Shown: one piece after another, positions 22,097 to 34,545 of the stretch | How the letters are laid out: each line of letters starts with the position of its first letter | Numbering within the stretch: the stretch's first letter is position 1 | Assembly: GCA_002270565.1 (NCBI GenBank) | Contig: NQMI01000133.1 | Span: 1 to 64,000, forward strand | Length of the DNA stretch: 64,000 bases | DNA from: Stenocarpella maydis | Taxonomy: Eukaryota > Ascomycota > Sordariomycetes > Diaporthales > Diaporthaceae | Direction of reading: 5' to 3' | The notes under the pieces: generated by a model | The model's input: only the letters and a program-made list of their open reading frames with translations | Told to the model about the DNA's origin: nothing | Databases searched by the model: none | Position numbers and translations under genes: made by a program

Positions 22097-24957
22097 CTAA
22101 AGATTCCCCAGGGCTGTGGGGTTTCGATATCGTTAGCATGAGCATCATATGGAGTCAAGTCCCGGGTAAAGACATCTCAGATGAGAGAAAGCGAATACTG
22201 ACCAGCAGTGTAGGCCAGGTACCAGGTCAGACTGGCCCCCCCGTCCAGCCAGCCCGGGTCGAAGCTGCTCGAGCTGAAGAAGTTCCAGGCCGCCGCGGGG
22301 TCGACGGTGGCGAGGTTCCCATAGAGCACGCCCTTCCAGCCACCGACGACGGCGTCGGCCCTCCCGTCGGAGAAGTACGTCGCCCACTCCTCGCTGACGA
22401 ACCTGTCCCCACGCACGAGCTTGGTCGCCGGCAGCAGCGGCAGCATGTGGATGCCCTGGACGTACTCGGTGTTTGCGCCAAAGTACGTGACGTGGTCGGC
22501 CTTGTTCTCGAAGAGTATCCCCGCCACCTTGTTGCCGATGAAGCGCGCCGGCTGCACGGAGTTGTCGCTCGTGTACAGGTAGTACAGGTTGAGCGACCGC
22601 GCCAGCACCGACAGCTGCAGGCTGCCCCTCGCGGCCAGGTCGGCGTCGCCGCCCACGAGCCCCCACATGCGCAGCGCGTAGCTGGCCATGACGTCCTCGG
22701 AGCTCGACTCCTGGTCGCGCCCGTCGGCGCTCTCGTACAGCCCGTGGGCGAAGCTGTGCCCGTGGTACCAGTCGAACATGCGGTTCGTCGGGAAGTACGG
22801 GTCGAGGGGGGACGGGTTCGCGTAGTCCCGCACCAGCGTGTTGACCCAGTCGCGGTTCGCCGGCAGCCACGCCGGGTCCAGGTGGCCGATTATGGCCGCC
22901 GCCAGGACGTGGTAGCCGTAGTGGAAGTGGTGGTCGTTGTAGAAGGTGTTGCCAAAGTCCACCCCCGGGTCGCCCGTCGCGTACGTGCCTGACGAGACCA
23001 CGCCGCCCCAGGCAGCTGTGGGAAAATCAGCACCGAGGATCAAGTGGCAGGTCGGGTTTCCTGCCGTCTTGGGTGTGCTCACATTCGTATACCAAGGGGA
23101 AGATCTGGCGGTTCGTGGCAAATCGTGCCATTGCCGCCTTCAACTTCTCCAGGCCCGCGGCGGCGAGGGCCGACTCGCCAAGCAGGTCGTAGACGACAGA
23201 GAGGATCATGCCAAACTTGGCTAGGGCCTATGACATGCCGACCATTAGTAAGGATCCCAGCCGCAGAGAATACCATGGCTAGCTGGACTGACCTTGCCAC
23301 TGTAGTACATGGAGTTCAGGTTCGTCTGCGCGTCCATGTCCTGGCTGAGCTCCGACTGCGCCGCCTGCAGTATCCTCGCCTTCGCAGCAGCAGAGACCCT
23401 GTTCTTGGTCCCCTCTGTGTTCGACCACGGCAGGAAAGACATGCTGACAGGCAGCCTGAGCTCGACCATTGTCCAGGCGTCGGCCAGGACCGCCGTAGCC
23501 TTGCCCTTGGTAGTGGTCTGCAGCTGCACGTCGGGCCTTGCCGCTGCCGCCGTCGTGGCGTCGAACGACTGCACGTGGTGAGGAAGGGCGTACATCAGTA
23601 GCGGCGCGCCCGTGAGGCCGGCCTTGACGAAGCTGAGGCTATACTCGCCGCGCATGCCTGAGGTCGTGCCGGACAGAACCACACTCGCCGCATACTGGCC
23701 GGAGGCGGCGTCGTAGAGCGCCTCGGCATTGCCGGGGTCCTTTGCAACCTGGATGGTGCCGAAGAAGGGCGAGGTCGAGGTGACGAGGCCGTTGTTGATG
23801 ACCTGGAGGTCCAGGGGAGCCCCGCTGGTGCTGTATGCATAGAGGAGCCAGTCCTTGCCATCATCGAGCCTGATCTTGTACTTGGTGACCCCGGGTCGGG
23901 GCTGCACGGTGACCTTGGTCACGCTCGTAAAGAAGACTCCCGTTTGGAGTACGGGAATACCACCGTAATACTTGGCTGTCACAAATCCCGAGCCCTGCAC
24001 CAAGGGGAACTCAACCGCCGGCGCTGCTGCCGTACTGGAGCGAAGCTGCACGAGCACAGAGAATTCGGTGGCCTGGGTAGTTGTCAGGGCTGTACCCGAG
24101 CCGAGACCCGCCGCCGACAGGATCAGTGACTGAATCCCAATGGGGTTGATGAAATACTGGGTGGCCCCGTTGTCCCGTACGGGGCCGTAGGAGAACTGGT
24201 TGGCATCGATGTGGGAGACGGACAAACCCCAGCTTTGGGTCACACCGCCCCCCCTGACCCAGGCAACGGAGTAGGGGTGAAGGACGGTGATGGAGCCTTG
24301 TGAGCCGAGGAAGAAGTTCTGGTAGAACTTATTCGTCGAGATTGGCGCCGACTGCTGGACGCCAAGCCTAGGGACTGGATGGTCGGCCCTGGCACCAATG
24401 GAAGCCGGGGGCGGACCGGTGCCGATCGGCACATCGAAGATGTTTGAGGACGCCTTGGCGGCTCTCATCTTGGCTGGCCGTATGACCATTGTTGGGTTCG
24501 TAGCAATAGAGCTCGTTGGTGATGGGATCCGGTCGTCAATCAGAGGACCTTGTGTTACTCGTCCCTCGCGCCCTTCGGTTTCCAGACTGGTGACTATAGT
24601 TCCCACTGTGTCTGCTCCAACCGCCGGGGGTGGCAGTATCTGGGCAGTTCCCGTCTCTACTGCCTTGGTGAGAACGGGGACCGCGGTTGCGGTGACGAGG
24701 TTCTGGATAGCTTGGGTGTTCTGCTCCGGCTCTTCAGCTACCGTCTGGTTTTCAAATGTTGGACCACATACCACGGTCTGATTCGTCTCTCGAGATGTCT
24801 GTCTAGGGACTATGTCTATGGCTTGCCGCCTGACCCTCAGAGGTTGATTGAGCGCAGCCCCTTGACAGAAAGCCAGCTGTAGCGCAATCAGCATCAGATA
24901 CAAACATGTTTTGCCTGCAACCGTGGACTTTACGTCCCTGACTGGAGGGGAAACCAT
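22097..24957 (-). CDS. Secreted endo-1,3-beta-glucanase, GH81
   Basis: Cleaves beta-1,3-glucan, the main fungal wall polymer; GH81 enzymes act in cell separation, autolysis or attack on other glucans. Exons 24957-23293, 23227-23083, 23015-22203 and 22113-22097, with introns of 65, 67 and 89 nt. The last coding exon is only 17 nt and supplies the end ALGNL; its intron has a textbook TGCTAAC branch point. The product is 879 aa. An N-terminal hydrophobic stretch (TCLYLMLIALQLAFCQG) is a signal peptide or anchor, then a Pro/Thr-rich linker to about residue 190, then the GH81 N-lobe (PISTNKFYQNFFLG) and catalytic lobe. The catalytic signature NDHHFHYGY holds the acid Asp631, and QESSSEDVMASY holds the paired Glu706/Glu710 that match the conserved acidic pair of the family. 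Confidence 0.92.
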
Positions 24958-27750
24958 GGTGAATCAAGACCTCGCTCATCAATGAACGGCAACAACCTAA
25001 CCCCGACAGCCCTCCAGAGACATCCCTCCGCGCGCGCGCGCACGCATATATATATACGCACAGAGAGACACCATGGTTTAGTAAGGGCAGGTACGCAAAT
25101 GAGACAACTGCCAGCGCGATTATGGAAAGGGTCGCATGAAAAGAAGGAAAAGGAAAAAAAGCCAGAGTCTGGCGCCAGGACGACTAAGACACACGCACAC
25201 GCGCATGACCCAGGACTCTGGAGGAACGGAATTTCATTGTGCGGGACAGGCGAGGCCTGGCGGATGTGGAGAGGAAAAAAGTTGGCATCAAGGGAGTTTC
25301 GTTACCTAGTGAGGCCCAATCGGAATGTGCCGTTCCTGGGCTGGAAGCTAGGGCGGTGGTTTAGCTAAAGAAGCTGAGAGCACTGGAATGCGGGAGACGG
25401 GAGATGTGAGACGTGAGACGTGGGACGGACGGCCTGGATTTCGAAATCAGCGGTTCTGTGGTTCTTAAATCTGAGGGCGGGCTGGCATACAGGCGCTCAG
25501 GGTCAGGTTCTCAGCCAGAGGCGTCGACTCGTGCTTGTATGCTGGAGGAGGGTGCATGAGACGGCCCCTTGGCGATTGGAGCGTCGTGCCCAGTGACCCT
25601 CTGCCGAGTCCCGCCATGGCGGGCGATGCTGGCAGCACCATGAGGGCGCGGCGAGGATATCTCAAGAGGATATCCCAAGAGACGATGCAGGGTTGCAATG
25701 CCAACCAGCCGGTTGTCAGCATGGGCGGCAGCGCGAGGCTTCACTCGCGGTTGGCGCCGTCGGCTGCTGGCGTCGGGTGACGTTGGTTCGGAGCCCCCCT
25801 CCACCCCGGGAGGTCGGCCCAGCCCGGAGTAAGCCCTTGCGGGCGACCGCCTGATGCCCTCACTTGATGCAGCTAAGACCCGGGAAACAAGCAGATGGAG
25901 GCTCTTCTCAAGTAATCTGGTAATGTGATACCATCAGGTTCTATAGCACTGCTTGCGGCTATAGACCGTCAGTCAGTCAGCCAATCGAGCCAAAAGACCA
26001 GGATTTCCAACCAACGGGCTGGACTTCCCAAGCAGTATATAGAGCCGTCCAGTCACAGATACCAGATGCTGAAATCTCGATGGCCATGCTCGATGACCCC
26101 CTTGCCGTACTATGTGCGGTCAAAACCGAGACGAGCTAAGACGGTCCTAACCCTGGAGGTTACACGGCCGTCGCTGCTAAAGCAATGTGCCAACATGGCG
26201 GCTGAAGGTATGCTGCCTATTATAGATTTGGCCGAAACCTAAAGTCTACGACCCCCCTGCAGGCGGTCTTTGTTTGATTGAAGATGCGCTCTCGTTGCTG
26301 AGGACTAGGGCAAGTGCAATAACAAGACTTCAACGGAACTAGTTTTGCCCGACTTCTCGCTCTTTCGCTGGGCGTGGGCTCTGGCAGCAGCCAGGCAAAG
26401 GGATAAGCGTAGTGTAGACGGGAGTGACCCGAGGCGGTTGGCGAGAAACGACAGCTCACGGCGGACGTCAAGTGCTGGAAGAGTGGCACCCGGCACATGT
26501 GCACCCCCTGGACCGCACTTCCCTGCCTCTTCTCCCCTAACCCTTATTAGCCCCACATCCTAGGATTACACTACTGTGTATCTGGAAATATTTAGTCATG
26601 TAACTCGATCTTACCTAATAACCTTTATTACACTAACTGCCGAAACAGGGCACAGGGTGGGGACAGAGGGAAAATAAAAATAGGACCAGATTGGTTGGTT
26701 ACATTACATACATCATCGAGCAACACAGCTACCGGACATGGTGACACATGACCAGGCACTGCCACTACCGCATAGAGCCTGATTGCTTCCGATGCAAGGA
26801 CAACTAGTTCGTGATGACTGACCTTGGCCGAGATCACATTTGGTGTCATGCATTCACCGACCGAGTAAACACCTGCACCCCCCGTTCGGGTTTCCAACGA
26901 CGCGGGAGCTTGAATCCGAGCAATTGAATCTGGACAAGATAGGCATTATTTTGGCATCGGTTCGGCCGAGGACGGCTCTTGGGATTGGTGCGGCAACTTT
27001 CCCCACACGCTTACCCACTCTTGTGCACCAGGTTCTACCACGTGTGGAAATACAATTACCGCCCTTCCTGCATACCGTCCAAGGTGACAGTCCTGGGCTG
27101 TTGGCTGGGCTCGTACTGCAATTGGTCTATGACATAGCAGAGATGATTACTCCGTACAGCCGAAGGCTGCTCAGCCTTTTGCCGATGGGCGGGCGTCACG
27201 TGTTCCTTGACAGCCCAGGGGTGGCGCCTCAGCGCCCCTGTCATGAACAGCCGCTCAGTCGTACTAGATGTGCAGTGTATGCCACTATTCCCACAGGGAC
27301 TATGCACTATATCCCCTGCAGGTCTTTGTAGGCGTACCTATGGAAAACACTCCTAGCCCTGGCATTAATTAAGGGGCGGCTATGGAGTGGTACGAAGGGC
27401 AGGGGGCCCATCCCCTGTGAGTCGCGCTTAGAAAACAAATCTTGTTCATGCTAACCGAGCGTGTTTCGGTTAAATTCCAGGCTAGTCCCGTGTGGACGGA
27501 AGAATAATTCACCAGCCTCAAAGATGGCTCGCGATGCGGAAGGCCCACCCCGATGTTTATATTGAATCGTCCTATTGTTCTTTGGCAAACTGGCCTATGC
27601 CTGTCGGGGATGGAATACAAAAGGACGACGACAGCATCCACAGGAGCCGTCGGTGCTTTGCTCAGAGACTACCGCCACTTGAGTATTCTTATTCTTGCAT
27701 CTTCTTTTCCCCCATAGCCCTGCTCGAGAACAGAATCCATCACCTTCATA
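24958..27750. other. Shared 5' region of GH81 and GH62 genes (2.8 kb)
   Basis: The two hydrolase genes diverge, so promoters lie at each end. No gene was recognised between them. It includes a compound (CG)n(AT)n repeat just upstream of GH81. Short frames at 25.5-25.8 and 26.3-27.3 kb have no protein-like character. Confidence 0.5.
25030..25056. repeat. Compound (GC)n/(AT)n microsatellite
   Basis: Alternating purine-pyrimidine tract 75-100 bp upstream of the GH81 start codon. Such runs can adopt Z-DNA; any regulatory role is speculative. Confidence 0.9.
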
Positions 27751-28734
27751 ATGAGACTTCTGGAATCAGTCCTAGGAGGCCTGCTGGCTTCAACGGCGGT
27801 GGCTGCCCCGGCGGCGGTTGCGCCCCGAGCCTGCGCTCTTCCGTCAAGCTACAAGTGGACATCGACGGGCTCTTTGGCAAACCCCAAGTCGGGCTGGGCC
27901 TCTCTCAAGGACTTCACCCAAGTCCCCTATAACGGCAAGCACCTTGTCTACGCGACATACCACGACACTGGGTCGAAATATGGCTCCATGAACTTCGGCA
28001 CCTTCACCAACTGGGCCGACATGGCTTCTGCCAGCCAGAACGCAATGTCTTCGTCCGCGGTCGCGCCGACCATCTTCTACTTCGCGCCCAAGAGCATCTG
28101 GGTGCTGGCCTACCAGTGGGGCCCCACCACCTTCTCCTACCGGACGTCGAGCGACCCGACCAACCCCAACGGCTGGGGCGCCGCCCAGCCGCTCTTCAGC
28201 GGCACCATCTCGGGCTCCAGCACGGGCGCCATCGACCAGACCGTCATCGGCGACAGCACCAACATGTACCTGTTCTTCGCCGGCGACAACGGCAAGATCT
28301 ACCGCGCCAGCATGCCCATCGGCAACTTCCCCGGGAGCTTCGGCACGGCGTCGACGGTCGTCCTGAGCGACACGACCAACAACCTCTTCGAGGCGGTCCA
28401 GGTCTACACGGTCTCGAGCAACCAGTACCTCATGATCGTCGAGTCCATCGGCTCCAACGGCCGCTACTTCCGCTCCTACACCGCCACCAGCCTCGGCGGC
28501 TCCTGGACGCCCCAGGCCACGAGCGAGAGCAAGCCCTTCGCCGGCAAGGCCAACAGCGGCGCCACCTGGACCAACGACATTAGCCACGGCGATATCGTCC
28601 GCAGCAACCCCGACCAGACCATGACCATCGACACTTGCAACCTGCAGCTTCTGTACCAGGGCCGGAACCCTAGCGCTGGGGGTAACTATGACACTCTGCC
28701 CTACAGGCCCGGTGTCCTCACCCTGCAGAAGTAG
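27751..28734 (+). CDS. Secreted alpha-L-arabinofuranosidase, GH62
   Basis: Removes arabinose side chains from arabinoxylan, helping xylanases in plant cell-wall breakdown. Single exon, 327 aa. A signal peptide ([20 protein letters not shown]) is followed by the GH62 start [19 protein letters not shown] and other family blocks: [73 protein letters not shown] and the C-terminal [10 protein letters not shown]. Length equals a bare catalytic domain; there is no cellulose-binding module. The upstream context contains no neighbouring wall-degrading gene on the same strand. Confidence 0.95.
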   Translation: MRLLESVLGGLLASTAVAAPAAVAPRACALPSSYKWTSTGSLANPKSGWASLKDFTQVPYNGKHLVYATYHDTGSKYGSMNFGTFTNWADMASASQNAMSSSAVAPTIFYFAPKSIWVLAYQWGPTTFSYRTSSDPTNPNGWGAAQPLFSGTISGSSTGAIDQTVIGDSTNMYLFFAGDNGKIYRASMPIGNFPGSFGTASTVVLSDTTNNLFEAVQVYTVSSNQYLMIVESIGSNGRYFRSYTATSLGGSWTPQATSESKPFAGKANSGATWTNDISHGDIVRSNPDQTMTIDTCNLQLLYQGRNPSAGGNYDTLPYRPGVLTLQK

Positions 28735-29690
28735 ATGGCGCGGGTCAGCGACTGGTTGGGGGGAGAGGGGGTTATTTCTTCAAGTTCTGGTATATAACCT
28801 TGTGGTCAGAGGTTCGGCGATCCACGTACGGCCTCTGGAGTATTATTTTGTATATAGCTTGCAGCATCAAGACGTTCAGAGTTTCAGTTCTAGCGGGGAA
28901 ATAACAATTGTTACTTGCCTCCCAGTTCCGCCTGGCTATGCTTTGTTGGCTTGACCAAATCTCAATTCCTTCTGACAAATGAGTGAGTGACCAGTACAGC
29001 AGGACTCGAAGTGAGGAAAAGAAGAGGATGTGTACCTTCACAAAGTGCAACGATGCTCTAGGTGGAACCAGAGCCCACTTGCATGGCAATATTAACATGG
29101 GTGTCAGTCATTTTTGATAGAGAGAAGGACATGGTGAGGCAGTCTCTGGATTGGGTGTTGTTAAACCATTCCCCATACAGGTGAGATGTTTACTCTCCCA
29201 CAGGGAGTCGTAATGTCTATCAAATAAGACTATGAGAGAGAATGTAGCAGTCTAGAGTTCGGATATATACTAAGCATACCTTTAGAGTTATCTACCCGGT
29301 GTAACATGTGAAAAGTGATACCGAGGTACTGAGGTACCTAGGTACATAGATACCTAGGTACAGGGTGGTCAGCGCACAGACCAGAACTTTCAGGTTGGGG
29401 GGTCGTGTGCGCCTGCCGCCGCGTCGGGTTCGCGTTGAGTGGGTGGATTAAGCTTGCAGGGGCACCTCGGGAAGTCGCGGTCTCTGCCTGACAAACATCT
29501 GCACCTTGCCTCTCGACGTCGATTTCCGTGCAACTCACCTCCCGTTGACTCGCCGCATCTCCATCAGACCTGATCATCTTCCCTCATACGCAATCCCCAG
29601 CTACTGGCCCGGCACTATCCTCTCGCCCACCTGCGTGCAACACCTTCTGCCCGCGGTTTGACGCGTCGAGGCGGCCAGCTCCCTGGCACC
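28735..29690. other. Intergenic region between GH62 and the BRCT gene
   Basis: No gene recognised. A cluster of GGTACCTAGGTAC-like palindromic steps at about 29322-29362 stands out and may be a promoter feature or simple repeat. Confidence 0.5.
29322..29362. repeat. Degenerate GGTAC(C/T) repeat cluster
   Basis: Five to six overlapping copies of ggtac with variable spacers, forming nested palindromes, about 330 bp upstream of the BRCT gene. Similar 'aggtaccta' words occur near 610-645 and 37670-37735. Confidence 0.6.
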
Positions 29691-32529
29691 ATGGCCGCGC
29701 AGAACGGTGGCAATGCTGCCGGAAATTCATTGTTTGACGAGTGCTCGTTCGCATTCATACCGAGTAGCACTCTGACTCGGAACACAATCGACATCGTATG
29801 TACTCGGCCCCTGGGTTTGAGCCGCCGGCCCCGGACTCGGGATTTCTAACACCTGGGCTTTAGTTGAAAGGCACTGTTGAGAAGTATGGCGCACAAGGCA
29901 TTGATCTTGGTGACGACGGCTCGGTCCCGGTCTCGGAGTGCACCCACATTGTTGCCGACTCGATTGACTTCCCAGAGTATGACGAGGCAATGGCAATGAT
30001 GGTGCCCGTGGTCGTACCTGAATGGATCAATGCCTCCCTCCACAAGGGCCGCCAGGCACAGATTCGGCCGTACTCCCCGGACCCACGCCTTATCTTCTCC
30101 AGCGTCGTCTTGACATGTGACGACATCCCACTCACCGACAAGGAGACAATCGCCGGTGCTGTCCTCGCCATGGGCGGCATGGAGTCCAAGGACCTCGGCC
30201 GCCTCACCACTCACATCTGCGCCCTGTCCATGGATGGCCCCAAGGCCAGGTTGGCCACGCAGAAGAACTTCCGGTGCAAGATCGTCTTGCCACATTGGTG
30301 CGTCAAAACACTCCAGGGAACCGTGCCGTATTCTAACGCCTCCCAGGTTCGATGACTGTTTTCGCCTGGGCAAGAGGATAGATGAGGGCCCCTACCTGCT
30401 TCCAAACCCCGAGATCCTGCGATCTGGCTCCGGCGATGCTGTTGCCATCCCACCGAGCCAACACCTCGATGGCGCAGCGTCGGCTCGCCCCGACCGACCT
30501 CCCATGACCGCACATTACCAAGCAGGAGCCCGTGAAAAACTGACTGTCTTCCAAGGCAAGAGTATTATCCTGTCGTGGGATCTCGGCATCAACGAAAAGC
30601 TACGAAAGACCTTGGGAGGCCTCATAGAGAACGGAGGAGGCAAAGTGGTCGACTCGGAAGGCGAATGTGATTGGTTCGTCTGCCAGTACCGCGACGGACC
30701 CGAGTACGTCAAAGCTGCTCAGCAGGGCAAGGACGTCGGAAACCTGGCCTGGCTCTATTACCTCATCATGCATAACCGTTGGACGAACCCCCTTCGACGT
30801 CTCTTGCATTATCCCATTCCTAAAGAGGGCATCCCGGGATTGCGAGGACAACGGATCACACTATCCAACTACGGAGGCGAGGCACGGATATACCTCCAGA
30901 ACTTGCTAAGAGCTTCCGGTGCCGAGCCCACCGGGTCCATGAGGCAGGACAATACACATCTTATTACCGCGCGCAAGAGTGGCGAAAAGTGCGAGGCCGC
31001 TGCGGATTGGGGCATTCCCATGGTCAACCACCTCTGGCTAGAAGAGAGCTACGCAAAGTGCGAGGCGCAAGTCCTAACAGAACCCCGCTATGTGCACTTC
31101 CCTCCCCGGACGAACCTGGGCGAAATCATTGGTCAGACCTTCCTCGACGAATCGAGACTTCATGAGAAGTACTACCCTGGTGGAGACGACACGGATTCTG
31201 TGGCTTGCCGCAAGAGAAAGATCCAAGACCTGGTCAAGGAGAACGGAGCGACCCATGGTCCTGCCGCTGGACTAGTCGTCGGGAGGCAGAAGCATCCGGA
31301 GTTCGACGTCATGAAGGACGGTGAGGTCGAGTATGCTGTGAAGACAACCAAGAAATTTGGTGTTCCGGCGCCTCCGAGGACAAAGGCAAAAGCACAAGAG
31401 AATGCAACGCCGATTAGAACCCAACGTACACTTGGTGGCAAAGAAAATGACACGTCGTCTGTCTTCTCAAGCGGCAGCCGTAGTGCGAAAGCCTCGGCGC
31501 TGAACAAGTTGCACAATTTGGCGCCAGATATTGCATTATATGAGAAAGAGCGCAAGCGAAAATCCTCTGGCAACACGCCGTTCGGCGGAAAACGTGCCAC
31601 GAACCTCTTGGAGCAAGAGCAGGAAAAAGAGCGGGAGAAGAAGGCGCAGGCAAAAGCGCGATCAACAAGCCCAAATGACGGCCAGCTGGATGGGGACAAG
31701 GACGAGGAGGACGAAGAAGAAGAAGAAGAAGCGGAGGACAAGCGGCCAGCCAAGAGACAGAAGCCTTCCTTGCCACCCGTTGACATGCGCATCATCCTGA
31801 CGGGCTATAAGGGATGGCTGGACAATTTGAAGAAAGAGGAAGCAGACAAGGTTAGTCCTGACGGCGTCCAAGAACTGGCCAATCTTTCGCTAACCCACGC
31901 AACAGCGGAAATTGCGCAGCATGGGGATTCAGATTGTACATGAGAATTCGGCATGCGACTATCTTGCCGCACCGCACATGGTGCGGACCATCAAATTCCT
32001 TTGCGCCCTAGCCCGTGGCCCACAAATCATCAACTCTAGCTTCATCGATGCCTGTCTCGAAGCTGGCGAGCGCCTTGACATCAAAGAGTACAAGCTCAAG
32101 GACAAGGGCAACGAGGCTAGGTTCGGGATCAAGCTGGAAAAGTCCATCGCAAGGGCACGCGAGAACAAGGGCCGGCTGCTGTGGGGTGTCCCCATATATT
32201 GCACCAAGGACATCAAGAGCGGCGCCGAGAGCTACCGGCCAATTGCAGAGGCAAATGGCGCGATCTTCAAGACATACACCGGGCGGGGTGCCTCCACCAT
32301 TAAGCGCACCAGACCCGACGAGGACTCCCAGGGACAGGAGCCAGTGTACCTTTTGACGTCGGGCAGCAAGGCGGAGCGGGATCTGTGGCCGAGGTTCGAG
32401 AAGATGGCTAGGGAAGGGAATATGGAGCCGCGGGTTGTGTCGTCGGATTGGCTGCTGCACGTGGCCATGAGCCAGGAGTTGAAGTTCAACAAGAGGTACC
32501 TTGCGACCAGGTTCTTCAAGGGGAACTGA
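29691..32529 (+). CDS. Six-BRCT genome-stability protein, Brc1/Rtt107-like
   Basis: Proteins of this type bind phosphorylated H2A and scaffold Smc5/6 and repair nucleases at stalled replication forks. Exons 29691-29795, 29864-30297, 30347-31850 and 31906-32529 give 888 aa; the introns are 68, 49 and 55 nt. Four BRCT-like units occupy residues 10-430 (for example STLTRNTIDILKGTVEKYG, CKIVLPHWFDDCFRLGKRID, SIILSWDLGINEKLRKTLGG, WGIPMVNHLWLEESYAK). A charged linker follows with a 20-residue acidic run (near 31696-31740) and a KRPAKRQK basic patch. The last two BRCTs (RIILTGYKGWL..., and SDWLLHVAMSQELKFN) are close together at the C-terminus, as in Rtt107/Brc1, where that pair binds gamma-H2A. 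Domain count, order and length support the assignment; a generic multi-BRCT protein is the alternative. Confidence 0.82.
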
Positions 32530-32731
32530 TGCCGGAGTAACGGTTATGTTTCGATCGGCCGACACGGTTTGCTGCGGTCTTGTGCTGGGCGACTGCGGGA
32601 GTCTCTGGAGCATACTGGCCTTTGTTGCTGTTCAGAAACACCGGCCATGGGTGGGTATTACGCATGATAGCAGTAATGTGCTCTGAATGCGTTGAACCTT
32701 GTAACCAAACTCTTGTCCCAACGGGGCCAAT

Positions 32732-33486
32732 TCAGAAGAACTTGACACCTTGAGAATCCTCTTGTCCAAATATCTGTGCCTTACCCCTCTTGACCAGCAC
32801 ATTGAGAGCCTTTTGTAATAGCTCCTGGTCCAGGCCGTGAAACTCTGTCGTGTATGGAAGGCCAAAGTCAGCGTCTGGATCCCCTGCGAAGTTCTGCCGA
32901 ACTTCAACGCCCCCGCCGGGGGCAGAAGCAGCACGAAAGGACCCCCAAAACACGCGCGAGACTCACCTGTGCCCCTCGTCCCTTCGCCCTCGGTGAGCTC
33001 GTACAGCGTCAGCACCGCCCCCTTCTGCGCCGTCTCGTCCACCCAGCCCTCGACCAGCGCCGCCCACTCCTCGGGCGTCCGCCAGTACACCCACACGACG
33101 TCGCCGCCGCCGGCGCCCGACCCCTCCCCGTCGCCGACGTACTCGGCCCGCCCCTCCTTCCTCATAAAGTCGATGACCTCCCTGACGTCAGCCAGCGCGA
33201 GCCGCCTGTTGAGCCTCCTGTTGAAGAATATGTCCTCATCGGCGGGGCCCGTGGCGGGGGCCGTGGCACCCGCGGCAGGGGCAGGGGCAGGGGCAGCCGC
33301 CGGGCCCAGCGGGAGCTTGAAGACGCGGTGGTGCTGGCAGTAGGCGAGGACGAGGGAGGACCACTTTACCAGCTGGGCGTGGTGCGTGTTCAGGTTGGTC
33401 TGCCGCGTGAAGAAGGGCGGGAAGTAGTACTCGCGCGGGAACTTGAAGGGCGCGGCCGCAGGGGCCGGCGTGGTCGAGGAGGCCAT
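32732..33486 (-). CDS. VPS25: ESCRT-II subunit Vps25
   Basis: Part of the ESCRT-II complex that sorts ubiquitinated cargo into multivesicular bodies; Vps25 links ESCRT-II to ESCRT-III. Exons 33486-32967 and 32883-32732 are joined by an 83-nt intron (GTGAGT/GCAG) in phase 1, giving 223 aa. The N-terminal PPXY-like motif region FKFPREYYFPPFFTRQTNLN is the family hallmark, followed by the first winged helix (QLVKWSSLVLAYCQHHRVFKL) and the second (RLALADVREVIDFMRKEGRAEYV; GLDQELLQKALNVLVKRGKAQIF). An Ala/Pro-rich insert separates VFKLPLG from the FFNRRLNRRL block and makes the protein slightly longer than yeast Vps25 (about 200 aa). Convergent with the BRCT gene; only 202 bp separate the stop codons. 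Confidence 0.92.
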
Positions 33487-34545
33487 GGCGGAGGCTGTGG
33501 GAGGGGTTGCTGTTGTTGGTTTCGTGGTTGGCCTCTGGCTGTTGTGGTAAGAGAGTGTGAGGGTGTGTGAGGTGGAGGAAGTGCGAGCCCAGAAAGGTCC
33601 CCCGCGCCCGTCATCCTTGGTGGGGAAGCTCGGGAGCTCCGATGCCAGATACCACCGCACAAGCATCGGAGAGCAGGCGTGGGCCTTGCTTATTTTGTCG
33701 ACCCGCACGGAAAAAAAATAAATAAATGTAGGTTCACAGGCGATAAGGCCATCTGTCTCACACCAGGGCCTTAAAAAATGGGGGATACTAGCATGGAACT
33801 GGCTTCGTCGCCGGAGACGCTGTTGCTGCTGAGCCCCGTAGAGACATGGTTGGTCCGATCCCTCTAAAGATATCACTTCAATGATACTTCGCACCGAGAT
33901 CGCCTGTCTGGCAGACCACGACCTGTGGCTTGTGTTGCGCCAGGCAAGGCACAACAAATGCCCATGCCGTGTGAGGACTGACAGTAATCTTTGTATGTAT
34001 TTCGTATCATTCATTAGACATATCCTCATGAGCTGAAAACACGAGAACCCTCCTCATCTACCGTGCACCCCATGCTTCCATCTCATCAGGGGGTTTCTTC
34101 AAATACACCCGACTTCTGTGCACAACCCCACGCACGCCCGTTCTCGAGAGCAGGACGGGCCATTGCGGCCGGGCCTGCGCCTTCAAATCCGGGAACACGG
34201 TGCCGAGTGTTGATGGGAGGGAGAAGCGGATGTTCCGATAACATGCAGGAAACCAAGCCTTGGAAACGCAAAAACACAAGATCCGTTTGCCATGCCGCCC
34301 CTCATACCCGAACTCCAAATGACCCGGCCAGCTCATGCAAATATATGAGTTGTTGTCCTTCTCCCCGTCCCGGGCTCCTTATGGCCTTGATCACTATGAC
34401 CTCCTGTCTCCGCTCACGGACGTCTTCCTACTCGCTGCCAAGCGCGTTCGCAGGTAGCTCACCTGCCGTGGTCGCGAGCCACCATTTCTCTCGCCATCTG
34501 CCGCTTCACATCGTCAAATAGCTTCGTCCACTTCTCATCCTTCCA
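33487..34545. other. Intergenic region between VPS25 and the Rid1-like gene
   Basis: The right part (34470-34552) continues the Rid1-like reading frame past its TAG. No other gene recognised. Confidence 0.5.

Noticed and set aside
22030..22992. 320-codon frame on the plus strand across the GH81 gene
   Set aside because: Antisense shadow of GC-rich coding sequence; the minus strand carries a clear GH81 catalytic domain, and this frame is Arg/Val-rich without features.
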